From the NCBI GenBank assembly GCA_013150955.1, contig JAADJD010000012.1, positions 62,001 through 126,000 of the forward strand: DNA of 64,000 nucleotides. Direction: 5' to 3'. The notes under the pieces are model-generated. The model was not told where the DNA came from. It worked only from the letters and a program-made list of their open reading frames with translations, and did not search any database. Every line of letters begins with the position of its first letter. Position 1 is the first letter of the stretch. The stretch is from Calditrichota bacterium (GTDB taxonomy: Bacteria; Calditrichota; Calditrichia; RBG-13-44-9; J042). Below, piece by piece: positions 18,501 through 25,883 of this stretch. Position numbers and translations under genes: made by a program.

Positions 18501-19358
18501 TTATTCTGATAAAGAAAACGCATCAAGCATTCCCGATTTTTCAAACGATGTAAATTCAAATGCATCCGTTAAACGATCCAACCGCTCCAAAAATTTTTTT
18601 ATCCCTGTATAGTGTCGGATTTTCCCCACAAAATTCAAGTTCACCCGCGGTAAATTTTTATCAAATTCCCAGGGATGGGCGTAAAAAATGATGGGAATAT
18701 CTTCCGCCTCGCATCGCTTCATCAGCAATCGGCTGAACCAGAACGGATAAATGCGAAAATATCCACCACCTCCCAGCGGGAAATTCAGGGTTAAAAATCG
18801 CACGGTGGTCATGGGAAATTCAATAATCCCACCTTTTCCCTGCTCGTCCCGATAAATCACATAGGGTTTCCGGGGCGAATCGGGAATTCCATACCGATCG
18901 TGTAAAATGGGAAACACGGAGGAATCGTAGCGAATGCCGGCCCGGTACATAATGGGAAGTGCCCACAAGGTTTTTTTTGTGATGGAAAACGTTGGAGCCC
19001 GAAAGCCAATTACCGGCCCTTCCGCCAGTTGATTCAGGACTTTCAGGGATCGTTCCAGCTCCTCTTTGAATTCCTCCGGCGTCATTTTGGTGATCATCTT
19101 GTGGCTAAATAGATGAGAACCGATTTCATGGCCCTCCCGGGCAATCCGCCGAACCAGTTCGGGATAGCGTTCGGCGACCCAGCCCAGAATAAAAAAGGTG
19201 GCCGTCATTTTCTTTCGCTGTAAAAATTCCAGAATAATATCGGTATTCCGCTCCACCCGACTCTCCAGCCGCTCCCAGGTCTCCATGGGAAAACGGCCAT
19301 CAAAAATCTCGGGATGGAACCAGTCCTCAATATCAAACGATAAAATATTTTTTGGCAT
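18501..19358 (-). CDS. Polysaccharide deacetylase, DUF3473 (PEP-CTERM locus) type
   Basis: A 285-residue NodB-type deacetylase of the subfamily with a C-terminal DUF3473 region, often found in exosortase/PEP-CTERM polysaccharide loci. It opens with ILSFDIEDWFHPEIF, where 'FDIEDWF' is the subfamily's version of the first catalytic motif. EIGSHLFSHKMITKM holds the H-x3-H metal ligands, and GFRAPTFSITK is the next groove motif. Near the end, IIFYAHPWEFD is the diagnostic HPWE-like element. It starts two bases after the stop of the sugar transferase gene, so the two are probably co-translated. The likely substrate is the lipid-linked or exported glycan of this locus. Confidence 0.9.
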   Translation of the reverse strand: MPKNILSFDIEDWFHPEIFDGRFPMETWERLESRVERNTDIILEFLQRKKMTATFFILGWVAERYPELVRRIAREGHEIGSHLFSHKMITKMTPEEFKEELERSLKVLNQLAEGPVIGFRAPTFSITKKTLWALPIMYRAGIRYDSSVFPILHDRYGIPDSPRKPYVIYRDEQGKGGIIEFPMTTVRFLTLNFPLGGGGYFRIYPFWFSRLLMKRCEAEDIPIIFYAHPWEFDKNLPRVNLNFVGKIRHYTGIKKFLERLDRLTDAFEFTSFEKSGMLDAFSLSE

Positions 19359-19360
19359 AT

Positions 19361-20395
19361 TTACTGTCCCTGGGCCGTCAGCACCACCCAGATGGTCTTC
19401 AGGATGATTTTTAAATTCAGGGTAATGGAGTTGTAATGTTCGATGTAATAAAGGTCGTACTTCAGTTTTTGCCGCACGTCGTCAATGGATTCGTCATATC
19501 CGGTTTCGACCTGGGCCAGACCGGTCAATCCGGGTTTTACCTTTAACCGATTGACGTAAAACGGAATTTCCCGACGGTACTTTTCCACGAAATACGGGCG
19601 TTCAGGCCGGGGGCCGATGAAGCTCATATCCCCCACAATCACGTTGATCAGCTGGGGCAACTCATCCAACCGGGTTTTGCGGAGGATGCGTCCCACCCGG
19701 GTAATGCGGGGATCATTCTGGGTGGCCAGCTGGGGCCCGGAGTATTTTTCGGCATCGGCCCGCATGCTGCGGAATTTAAATATCCGGAAAATCCGGCCGT
19801 TCTTCCCCACCCGTTCCTGTGAATACAGTACCGTTCCCGGGGAATCCAACTTGATGGCAATGGCGATGACAATCCAGGATGGCAGAAAAAGCAAGAACAG
19901 GAGAATAGAAAAAAACAGGTCCAGGAATCGCCGGACGGAAAATTCGAACGGCTGCGAGATATCTTTCAGGATTTCCTTGAAGGTGTTACCGTAAACGACA
20001 TCATACAGATCGGAGACCAGATCGTATTGCACGCCATGTTTCTGGCATGCCTGCAACACCTCGTGAATCTTCTGCACATCATGGGGATCCAGCGCAACGA
20101 TCACCCGGGAGATGTCGTGTTCCTGGATAATGCGCGGGAAATCCTGAAAGTCCCCCAATAAGTTCAGGGTAGCGGTCCACTGATGATCGGAATCTTCCAG
20201 AGGATAAACGTTGATAAAGCCCACAATTTGTTGATTGGGTCGGATAAACCGTCCGGGATTGCGATAAATATTGAGCCCAATTCGGTTTAACCCCACAATG
20301 GCAATATTGGAAAGGGGCTTGGCGGGAAGTCGCTGTTTATCGTGAATGGTGGTTTCTGTCTTCCCCAAAGATGTTCGAACCGTGTTGTTTTTCAT
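19361..20395 (-). CDS. Exopolysaccharide polyprenyl glycosylphosphotransferase (initiating sugar transferase)
   Basis: This enzyme transfers a sugar phosphate to undecaprenyl phosphate to start each repeat unit. I place the start at ATG 20395 (344 residues); the frame extends in phase to a GTG at 20464. A CoA-binding-like Rossmann segment (NIAIVGLNRIGLNIY, later RVIVALDPHDVQKI) precedes one strong membrane helix (FFSILLFLLFLPSWIVIAIA). After that comes the bacterial sugar transferase domain with SQERVGKNGRIFRIFKFRSM, TRLDELPQLINVIVGDMSFI, GPRPERP and KPGLTGLAQV. The four-helix N-terminal membrane bundle of typical family members is missing, so it is a short form. It is the first gene of the polysaccharide locus and diverges from pgsA. 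Confidence 0.9.
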   Translation of the reverse strand: MKNNTVRTSLGKTETTIHDKQRLPAKPLSNIAIVGLNRIGLNIYRNPGRFIRPNQQIVGFINVYPLEDSDHQWTATLNLLGDFQDFPRIIQEHDISRVIVALDPHDVQKIHEVLQACQKHGVQYDLVSDLYDVVYGNTFKEILKDISQPFEFSVRRFLDLFFSILLFLLFLPSWIVIAIAIKLDSPGTVLYSQERVGKNGRIFRIFKFRSMRADAEKYSGPQLATQNDPRITRVGRILRKTRLDELPQLINVIVGDMSFIGPRPERPYFVEKYRREIPFYVNRLKVKPGLTGLAQVETGYDESIDDVRQKLKYDLYYIEHYNSITLNLKIILKTIWVVLTAQGQ

Positions 20396-20681
20396 AAAAA
20401 TCGATTGCGTTGTGTATAGCTCCGCCACGTCAATTACAGTCGCCAAATATAGCAGGAGCCCCACCCGGTAAAATGATTCACCTCACAGAAAAAAATGGGT
20501 TAAATTTATCGTAAACAATATTTATCGCGCCCTAACGGAGCTCAATACTATTTTCGAAACCTGCCCTGGAATAATTAGGTCTTTTTTATTTCCCGGGGCC
20601 ATCGGGTGCCAGGACGTTTTAAAAATTCATTACGTTATACAGGGCCGCTTTATTAAATTAAACCAAAAATTGAAAACAGGA

Positions 20682-21302
20682 ATGCGATTCACAGTCCCCA
20701 ACCAGTTAACCCTGCTGCGCATGTTCCTGACCCCCTGTTTTCTGATTCTGTTCACCAAAAAAACTCCCAGTCACCAGCTGGCCGCATCGGTTGTTTTTTT
20801 GATTGCCTCCCTCACAGACTGGTATGACGGCTGGTATGCCCGCAAGTACCACGTAACCACCCGGTGGGGACAATTCATGGATCCACTGGCCGATAAGATA
20901 CTGGTCAGCTCGGCATTGATTGTTTTTGCCTTTCACGACATCATTCCAGACTGGATGGTCTGGACCTTTGTCATCCGCGATTTTCTGGTTACCACCATCC
21001 GCCTGTATGCCCTGTACATGGGTACCCCTATTGTGACGCATATTCTGGCCAAGTGGAAGACGGCCTTCCAGATGGCCACCATCTTCCTGATCCTGATTTT
21101 CATTAACGTGCGCAACTACTTAATACCCAATCCCAGCACCTATCTGACCGGCTTTGAAATGGTGATTGGGGTAGCCATGTGGACGGTAACGCTTTTGACG
21201 ATCAGTTCAGGACTGATTTATTTATATGAGAACCGGGAACTGGTGGGGAATTTACTCAGACAGCTGTCCCATCTTCTTTTATTCGATAAACGAAAATTAT
21301 AA
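20682..21302 (+). CDS. pgsA: CDP-diacylglycerol-glycerol-3-phosphate 3-phosphatidyltransferase
   Basis: A 206-residue CDP-alcohol phosphatidyltransferase that makes phosphatidylglycerol phosphate from CDP-diacylglycerol and glycerol 3-phosphate in the inner membrane. The full family signature D-x2-D-G-x2-A-R-x8-G-x3-D-x3-D is present as TDWYDGWYARK, then TRWGQFMDPLAD. The N-terminus VPNQLTLLRMFLTP matches PgsA, and about five hydrophobic helices follow. I chose the ATG at 20682. An in-frame TTG at 20670 would add four residues but has no ribosome-binding site. It stands alone on the plus strand, diverging from the sugar transferase gene. The 286-bp divergent space holds both promoters, which I could not resolve. 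Confidence 0.9.
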   Translation: MRFTVPNQLTLLRMFLTPCFLILFTKKTPSHQLAASVVFLIASLTDWYDGWYARKYHVTTRWGQFMDPLADKILVSSALIVFAFHDIIPDWMVWTFVIRDFLVTTIRLYALYMGTPIVTHILAKWKTAFQMATIFLILIFINVRNYLIPNPSTYLTGFEMVIGVAMWTVTLLTISSGLIYLYENRELVGNLLRQLSHLLLFDKRKL

Positions 21303-21414
21303 GCTGTTTTCCAAGCCCACCGCTAACCATCTCGCGATATTAATTCACCAACCCACAACTGAACGAACTAACTTACCGATAAACCCAACAAAATGCACTG
21401 GATTTTTTTCTTTT

Positions 21415-21850
21415 ATCCCAGATTATGCAATAGCCTACGAATGACACGAATTAAACCCAAATTATGCTTTAGACCACGAATTGCACGAATTAACACCAAT
21501 AAAAATAATTAAATACACTTGATTCTATCTGGATGAACATGTTTTCCTGGATATATTCGCTATTTTGTTGATTATTTTCGAATTCATTCGCGTGATTCGT
21601 GGTTCAACGCATTATTTGGGGTTATTGTTACTATAGGTGTTGTCCACCCAGATAAATCTGGGTGTTAATGAATAAGAATTTCTATTAACTCCTGGCTTCA
21701 GCCAGGAGAACGGATGACGTAACCGATTGATGATTAACCGTTTTAACGGTTTTTCTAATTACTTGCTTTATATTAAAATAGCACAACAAGTTTGTGGATA
21801 TTTTCTGAATTCATTCGCGTAATTCGTGGTTCCGTATTTCGTTTTGGACA
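21415..21850. repeat. Nested intergenic repeat, copy 2 (split)
   Basis: This covers most of the 629-bp gap after pgsA. A Y end at 21415-21453 is interrupted after 'gacacgaatta' by a second element (Y to X) running to about 21622. An X end with 'ttcattcgcgtaattcgtgg' reappears at about 21790-21850 and probably belongs to the outer copy. Between them is a separate cluster of short hairpins. No gene is visible in the gap. Confidence 0.7.
21645..21751. repeat. Cluster of three perfect short hairpins
   Basis: Three short palindromes follow one another: CACCCAGAT-aa-ATCTGGGTG (21645-21664), CTCCTGGC-ttca-GCCAGGAG (21689-21708) and AACCGTT-tt-AACGGTT (21736-21751). Such sets of G/C-rich hairpins resemble REP-like or IS200/IS605-related non-autonomous elements. 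No transposase is nearby, so the assignment is only by resemblance. Confidence 0.5.
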
Positions 21851-21931
21851 ACACAATCCATTAGACGAAATCATCCGGCACCAGGACGAATCTCCAATTT
21901 CGAAAGACGATAATAGACATTACCTTTTTTC

Positions 21932-22438
21932 TTATCCCTGCCGATCCAAACCGGAACGTCCGGCTGTCAGCCGCTTGATCAGGCGGACTTCTCGCCCGTC
22001 ACGGAAATAACGCACCTCATCCATCAAGTGACGGATGATGTGCAGTCCCCTGCCACGTTCTTTTAGTTTGCGATTCAACTGTTCCAGGCTTCGTTTTTCA
22101 GCAGGATCGAACCCTTCTCCCTGATCGCGAATGACAATTTGAATTGCACGACGATTGCACCGCACGCGTAAATAAACCACCTTCCGCGCCTGAAACCGGT
22201 TGCCATGTTCAATGGCGTTACTCAGGCATTCTACAACGGCCAATCGGATGGGCACATCCAGGCGATGATGAAAAACCACCTGATGCACCTGTCTCAGTAC
22301 CGCCACCGCGGCCCGATCGGCATAATGCAGATTGCTGGGAACGATCAACTCCCATTCCAGGGTTTTCGGCAACCGGAATCCGGAAATCTCCTCCACACGA
22401 TCGATTAACCGGGGACGCCCTACTTCATGGATGGCCAA
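21932..22438 (-). CDS. Anti-sigma-factor-type serine kinase (RsbW-like HATPase)
   Basis: A 168-residue GHKL ATPase of the RsbW/SpoIIAB class. The N box is RLAVVECLSNAIEHGN (about residues 64-79), the G1 box is IVIRDQGEGFDP, and the G2-like stretch is KERGRGLHIIRHLMDEV. About 35 extra residues precede the ATPase fold. Such proteins bind a sigma factor or another partner and phosphorylate a STAS antagonist. Two STAS proteins are encoded in this window (17307-18170 and 40364-40768), so a partner-switching module is plausible but not shown. It follows the tyrA-like gene by 11 bp, an unusual pairing for an anti-sigma protein. Confidence 0.83.
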   Translation of the reverse strand: MAIHEVGRPRLIDRVEEISGFRLPKTLEWELIVPSNLHYADRAAVAVLRQVHQVVFHHRLDVPIRLAVVECLSNAIEHGNRFQARKVVYLRVRCNRRAIQIVIRDQGEGFDPAEKRSLEQLNRKLKERGRGLHIIRHLMDEVRYFRDGREVRLIKRLTAGRSGLDRQG

Positions 22439-22449
22439 TGTTTCCCTCG

Positions 22450-23184
22450 CTAACTTAATTGATCCAGCGTTTTATCCAGTTCACGGAATTGTTTCAAAAC
22501 AGCCTTACGCATCTTTCGGGTATGGGGATTAAACCGATGCATATCCTGAAATAACTGAATAGTATCGCGATTTACCATCTCCACCAGATTTTTCAAAATT
22601 TTATAATCGCGTGTCACCACCCGGGTGGATGGCAATTCCAGTTCCCGCAGGCCGCGCCCCAGAAAATGCGTGAGCGCCAGCGTCCAGGCCATGATGCGAT
22701 CGTGCTCCAGGGCCTCCATTTCCACGGGACGGACACCCAGGTCTCGCCAGAACGCCTTCATCTGCTCGTACCGACCGGCCGAGATGCGTGCCGGTATGAG
22801 CACCACATAATGGCCTTTCAGACTTTTTCGAACAGACTCCGGGCCAAACAGTGGGTGGCTACCCAGAATCTCCACATCTTCCGGTAAAAAATTTAACAAC
22901 AGGTTTATGGGATAATTTTTTACGGAACACACATCCATTACAATGGTTTCGGGTTTTAACAAATTGGCGATGTTTCGAACCAGACCATCCAGCGCTGAAA
23001 TGGGCGTTGCGATAATCACCAGCGGATTGTAACACACCTCTTCCAGCGTGCTAAAAGGATAATTCTCAAATTCAGGCCGGTACTGCTGGTGAGGATCATA
23101 AATCGCCACATGATATTTCTGGTAGAGAAATTGATACAGCAGCTGTCCAAAACGCCCAAAACCAATGATGCCCAACGCTTCCAT
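22450..23184 (-). CDS. Prephenate/arogenate dehydrogenase-like protein (second copy, outside the aro operon)
   Basis: A 244-residue TyrA-type dehydrogenase. The start is ATG 23184, with GGAGGGG seven bases upstream; the in-frame extension to 23214 includes that site and is rejected. It has LGIIGFGRFGQLLY as the NAD(P) fingerprint at the N-terminus, VMDVCSVKNYPIN, the substrate-site motif GSHPLFGPES, and the helical domain MAWTLALTHFLGRGL. It closely parallels the operon copy at 25140-25883 in length and motifs, including a shared C-terminal helix pattern (FQDMHRFNPHTRKMR here, FQDMHRFNPYTKEMR there). It would convert prephenate or arogenate toward tyrosine. It is paired with an anti-sigma-type ATPase. 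The substrate difference between the two copies is unknown. Confidence 0.85.
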   Translation of the reverse strand: MEALGIIGFGRFGQLLYQFLYQKYHVAIYDPHQQYRPEFENYPFSTLEEVCYNPLVIIATPISALDGLVRNIANLLKPETIVMDVCSVKNYPINLLLNFLPEDVEILGSHPLFGPESVRKSLKGHYVVLIPARISAGRYEQMKAFWRDLGVRPVEMEALEHDRIMAWTLALTHFLGRGLRELELPSTRVVTRDYKILKNLVEMVNRDTIQLFQDMHRFNPHTRKMRKAVLKQFRELDKTLDQLS

Positions 23185-23448
23185 TTTACCCCTCCTCATT
23201 AAAATGTTGGTCAATCTTTACGGCTCATGCCAGGATATCAGAAATCCCCCATGAGAATATTAAAGAACCATCTTTCCCGTCTTCCAGGCCAATTACTCAG
23301 GCAATGGCAAATACTCCCCTGTACCTCTCCGGAAACTGCCGAGGCGTTTGTAACCTCCCAGATGATGGATTCGCCCCTCCCCGAAATGGCCTGTATTCAA
23401 ATGATTACTGGAATCCACTTCACGGCTTAATCAACCCGGCATCGGATT

Positions 23449-23680
23449 AAACTCAGATTATGCATTAGAACCACAAATGACACAAATTCATACCAACAAC
23501 AATAATAAACCCAGATTATACATTAGCCTACGAATGACACGAATTAAAACGAATAAAAATAATAAAATTCATTTGATGATATCTGGATGAAAATGTGTTC
23601 CAGGGTTTATTCGCGATTTTACAAATAAATATTTTCTGGCATCATTCGCGTGATTCGTGGTTTAACGCATTATTTGGGTT
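23449..23680 (-). repeat. Nested intergenic repeat, copy 3
   Basis: This lies in the 554-bp gap between the EamA gene and the second tyrA gene. A Y end (23449-23507) is broken off in its AT-rich spacer ('caacaacaataata'). A complete element (Y to X) follows and ends at 'gcattatttgggtt' near 23680; the rest of the outer copy is missing. The remaining part of the gap (23185-23448) shows no gene or clear leader structure. Confidence 0.8.
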
Positions 23681-23738
23681 AAAAGACAAAGACCGTACAA
23701 CACCGCCTCTCGAATTCGGCACCGGGCTTTTCTCGGGT

Positions 23739-24623
23739 TCACAGGAATAAAAAGGCAATTCCTATGACCGTTACCACCGCTCCCAGCACCGATCGCACTG
23801 TTGGCCGCTCTTTTTCGAAGCGAATGGAGATGGGGATCATGGTCACAGGCACAATGGACATGAGCGTGGCTGCAATGCCGGTGTGGGTAAACTTAACAGC
23901 CACCAGCGATAACCAGACACCGAGATAGGGCCCCATCGTAACACCCGAAAGCAGATACTTGACCGCAGTTAAATCGGCCTTTAACATTTTAATGGGATTT
24001 TTAATTTTTCGCAACAGGAAACTTGCCGGCCACAAAATCAGCGCTGCACTGACCATACGAATCAGGGTACCAAACAGCGCATCTACATCCATCACCAATC
24101 CCTTTTTAGCGAAAATAAGATTTAAAGACTGTGTAAATGCGGATAGAAATCCCAGCATCACGCCTTTTAAAAAATCCTGCCTCCGGGCATGAGGCGCATC
24201 ATTCTTTTCCAGCACCACCCAGGATACCCCAAAAATGGTCAGGCCAATCCCCAGAATTTCTTTGAGGGAAAGGGTTTCGCCAAGCATGAGGAAAGCCAGC
24301 AGCGCTGTGATGGGTGGCGAAAGCGAAAGCAACAACATGGCAATTCGGGAACCCACCAGCACCATGGAATAAAACAGGAAGGTATCCCCAATTGCCAGAC
24401 CCAGAACGCCACTCAATGCCAGGTACAGCAGGGCATCGGTCTGAATCTGAAAATTGCCCCCGGAAAGTAAATAGGTGGTTAACAGCAGGAAAATGGCCAG
24501 TGGCAGCCGGAAAAGATTAATCGTCAATGCCCCCACGCGCCGACTGGCAATGGTAAAAAATACGGCGGAGAAAGACCAGCAAATCGCCGTACCCAATGCC
24601 GCAATCTCACCCCAGTAATTCAC
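23739..24623 (-). CDS. EamA/DMT-family transporter
   Basis: A 294-residue membrane protein with ten predicted helices in two five-helix EamA repeats. The first starts at ALGTAICWSFSAVFFTIASR and the second near FLSAFTQSLNLIFAKKG. Conserved end-of-repeat pattern AFLMLGETLSLKEILGIGLT is the diagnostic 'll.gE.l...q..G..li' element. The start is a GTG with a weak AAGG upstream. Family members export amino acids, sugars or other metabolites across the inner membrane. It is flanked by repeats on both sides, so it is probably a single-gene transcript. Closeness to aromatic amino acid genes invites the idea of aromatic amino acid export, but nothing in the sequence shows that. Confidence 0.87.
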   Translation of the reverse strand: MNYWGEIAALGTAICWSFSAVFFTIASRRVGALTINLFRLPLAIFLLLTTYLLSGGNFQIQTDALLYLALSGVLGLAIGDTFLFYSMVLVGSRIAMLLLSLSPPITALLAFLMLGETLSLKEILGIGLTIFGVSWVVLEKNDAPHARRQDFLKGVMLGFLSAFTQSLNLIFAKKGLVMDVDALFGTLIRMVSAALILWPASFLLRKIKNPIKMLKADLTAVKYLLSGVTMGPYLGVWLSLVAVKFTHTGIAATLMSIVPVTMIPISIRFEKERPTVRSVLGAVVTVIGIAFLFL

Positions 24624-24708
24624 CAGACCTTACCCCATCCCATTCATCCACCACCGGGATCAATCATCCAGCAGAAGACGATTCGTTCAATGCGAATTCC
24701 GTTTTTTG

Positions 24709-25046
24709 ACCCAAATAATGCATTTAATCACGAATCACGCGAATAACCCAAAAAATATCAATAAAATCGCGAATAAATATCGAAACGAATTTTCTTCCAG
24801 ATCTAATCCAATGGATTTAACCCAGATTAAGCAATAGCCTACGAATGACACGAATGAACACAAATAAAACCAATAAAATACATTGGATTGTGTCTGGATG
24901 AAAATGTGTTCCCTGGTTCATTCGAGATTTTGTAGATATTTTTTAGTTTTATTCGTGTGATCCGTGGCTTGGTGCATAATTTGGGTTTAATTATTTTTAT
25001 TTGTCTTAATTCGTGCAATTCGTGGTTCAATGCATCATCCGGGATA
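24709..25046. repeat. Nested intergenic repeat, copy 4
   Basis: This holds most of the 516-bp gap between tyrA and the EamA gene. An outer element (X to Y) starts at 24709 and stops after 'ccaatggattt'. A complete inverted element (Y to X, about 24819-24990, bounded by 'aacccag' and 'tttgggttt') follows. The outer copy then resumes with 'aattatttttatttg' and ends near 25046. This is the clearest case of one copy inserted into another. Confidence 0.88.
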
Positions 25047-25139
25047 AACGCCAAAACAAATTTTTCATTCCGATTTAATTCAACGTGTTTTGCTAATCTC
25101 ATCTGGTTACGGGATATTTTCGGGGATTCCACGGTCATC

Positions 25140-25883
25140 TCATTCCATCTTCTGTATACCATCCAGCTCCGATTTTAAATCGGCAATGGATTTGTACAGT
25201 ACTTCCCGCATTTCTTTTGTATAGGGATTGAACCGATGCATATCCTGGAACAGCTCCACCGTATCGCGATTGATTTTTTCCACCAGCTTGAGAAGATTTT
25301 GATAATCCCGCGTGGACACCGAAGTTTCCGGAAGTGGGAGTCGAATGAGGGCGCGTCCCAGGAAATGGGTTAGGGCCAGACTCCAGGCCATTAAGCGATC
25401 CTGTTCCGCCGGGGTCATTTCCACAATTTGCACCCCAAAGCCTTCCCAGAATTCCCGAAGTTTGCGAAATCGTTCCTGCTTCACCCGCACGGGGGTCAGG
25501 ATGAGGATGTGGTTCTGAAACGAATCCGCGGCCGAATCCGGGCCAAACAGGGGATGGCTGCCCACGATCTCTACCGATTCCGGCAGTTCCTTTTCCAGAA
25601 CCTGCAACGGGTAGATTTTAACCGCGCAAACATCCATCACCAGGGCATCCGACCGAATGATCCCTTTCAATTTTCGGGCAACTTCGTCGATGGCGGCGAC
25701 AGGCACCGCCAGAATCAGGTGAGGCAGGCGGGCAATCTCGGGAAATTCGACAAAAGGTACGCGGGAAAACTTACGCTGATACCGTTTGTAGGGATCGTAC
25801 ACCACCACTTCAACCTGATCCTTCAGATGTTTGTACAGCAATTGCCCAAATCGGCCAAAGCCGATGATACCCAGCGGATTCAT
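25140..25883 (-). CDS. tyrA: Prephenate dehydrogenase, last gene of the aro operon
   Basis: A 247-residue TyrA protein converting prephenate to 4-hydroxyphenylpyruvate with NAD(P). The chosen start is ATG 25883, which overlaps the chorismate synthase stop as ATGA and begins MNPLGIIGFGRFGQLLY, the dinucleotide fingerprint. The longer frame to 25988 lies inside the upstream gene and is rejected. VMDVCAVKIYPLQ, the active-site motif GSHPLFGPDSAADS and the helical-domain element AWSLALTHFLGRALI follow. No ACT domain is present. Translational coupling to a chorismate synthase-chorismate mutase fusion places three consecutive pathway steps next to each other. A paralogue lies at 22450-23184. Confidence 0.9.
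   Translation of the reverse strand: MNPLGIIGFGRFGQLLYKHLKDQVEVVVYDPYKRYQRKFSRVPFVEFPEIARLPHLILAVPVAAIDEVARKLKGIIRSDALVMDVCAVKIYPLQVLEKELPESVEIVGSHPLFGPDSAADSFQNHILILTPVRVKQERFRKLREFWEGFGVQIVEMTPAEQDRLMAWSLALTHFLGRALIRLPLPETSVSTRDYQNLLKLVEKINRDTVELFQDMHRFNPYTKEMREVLYKSIADLKSELDGIQKME

Noticed and set aside
18324-18509. 61-codon plus-strand frame
   Set aside because: It overlaps the 3' end of the deacetylase gene, and no start signal or homology was seen.
20600-20625. Sigma-54-like element (CCTGGCAC on the minus strand) before the sugar transferase
   Set aside because: Only the -24 half matches; the -12 GC is off by one base in spacing, and it lies about 200 bp from the start.
23227-23430. 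67-codon plus-strand frame divergent from the second tyrA
   Set aside because: No ribosome-binding site and no recognisable motif.
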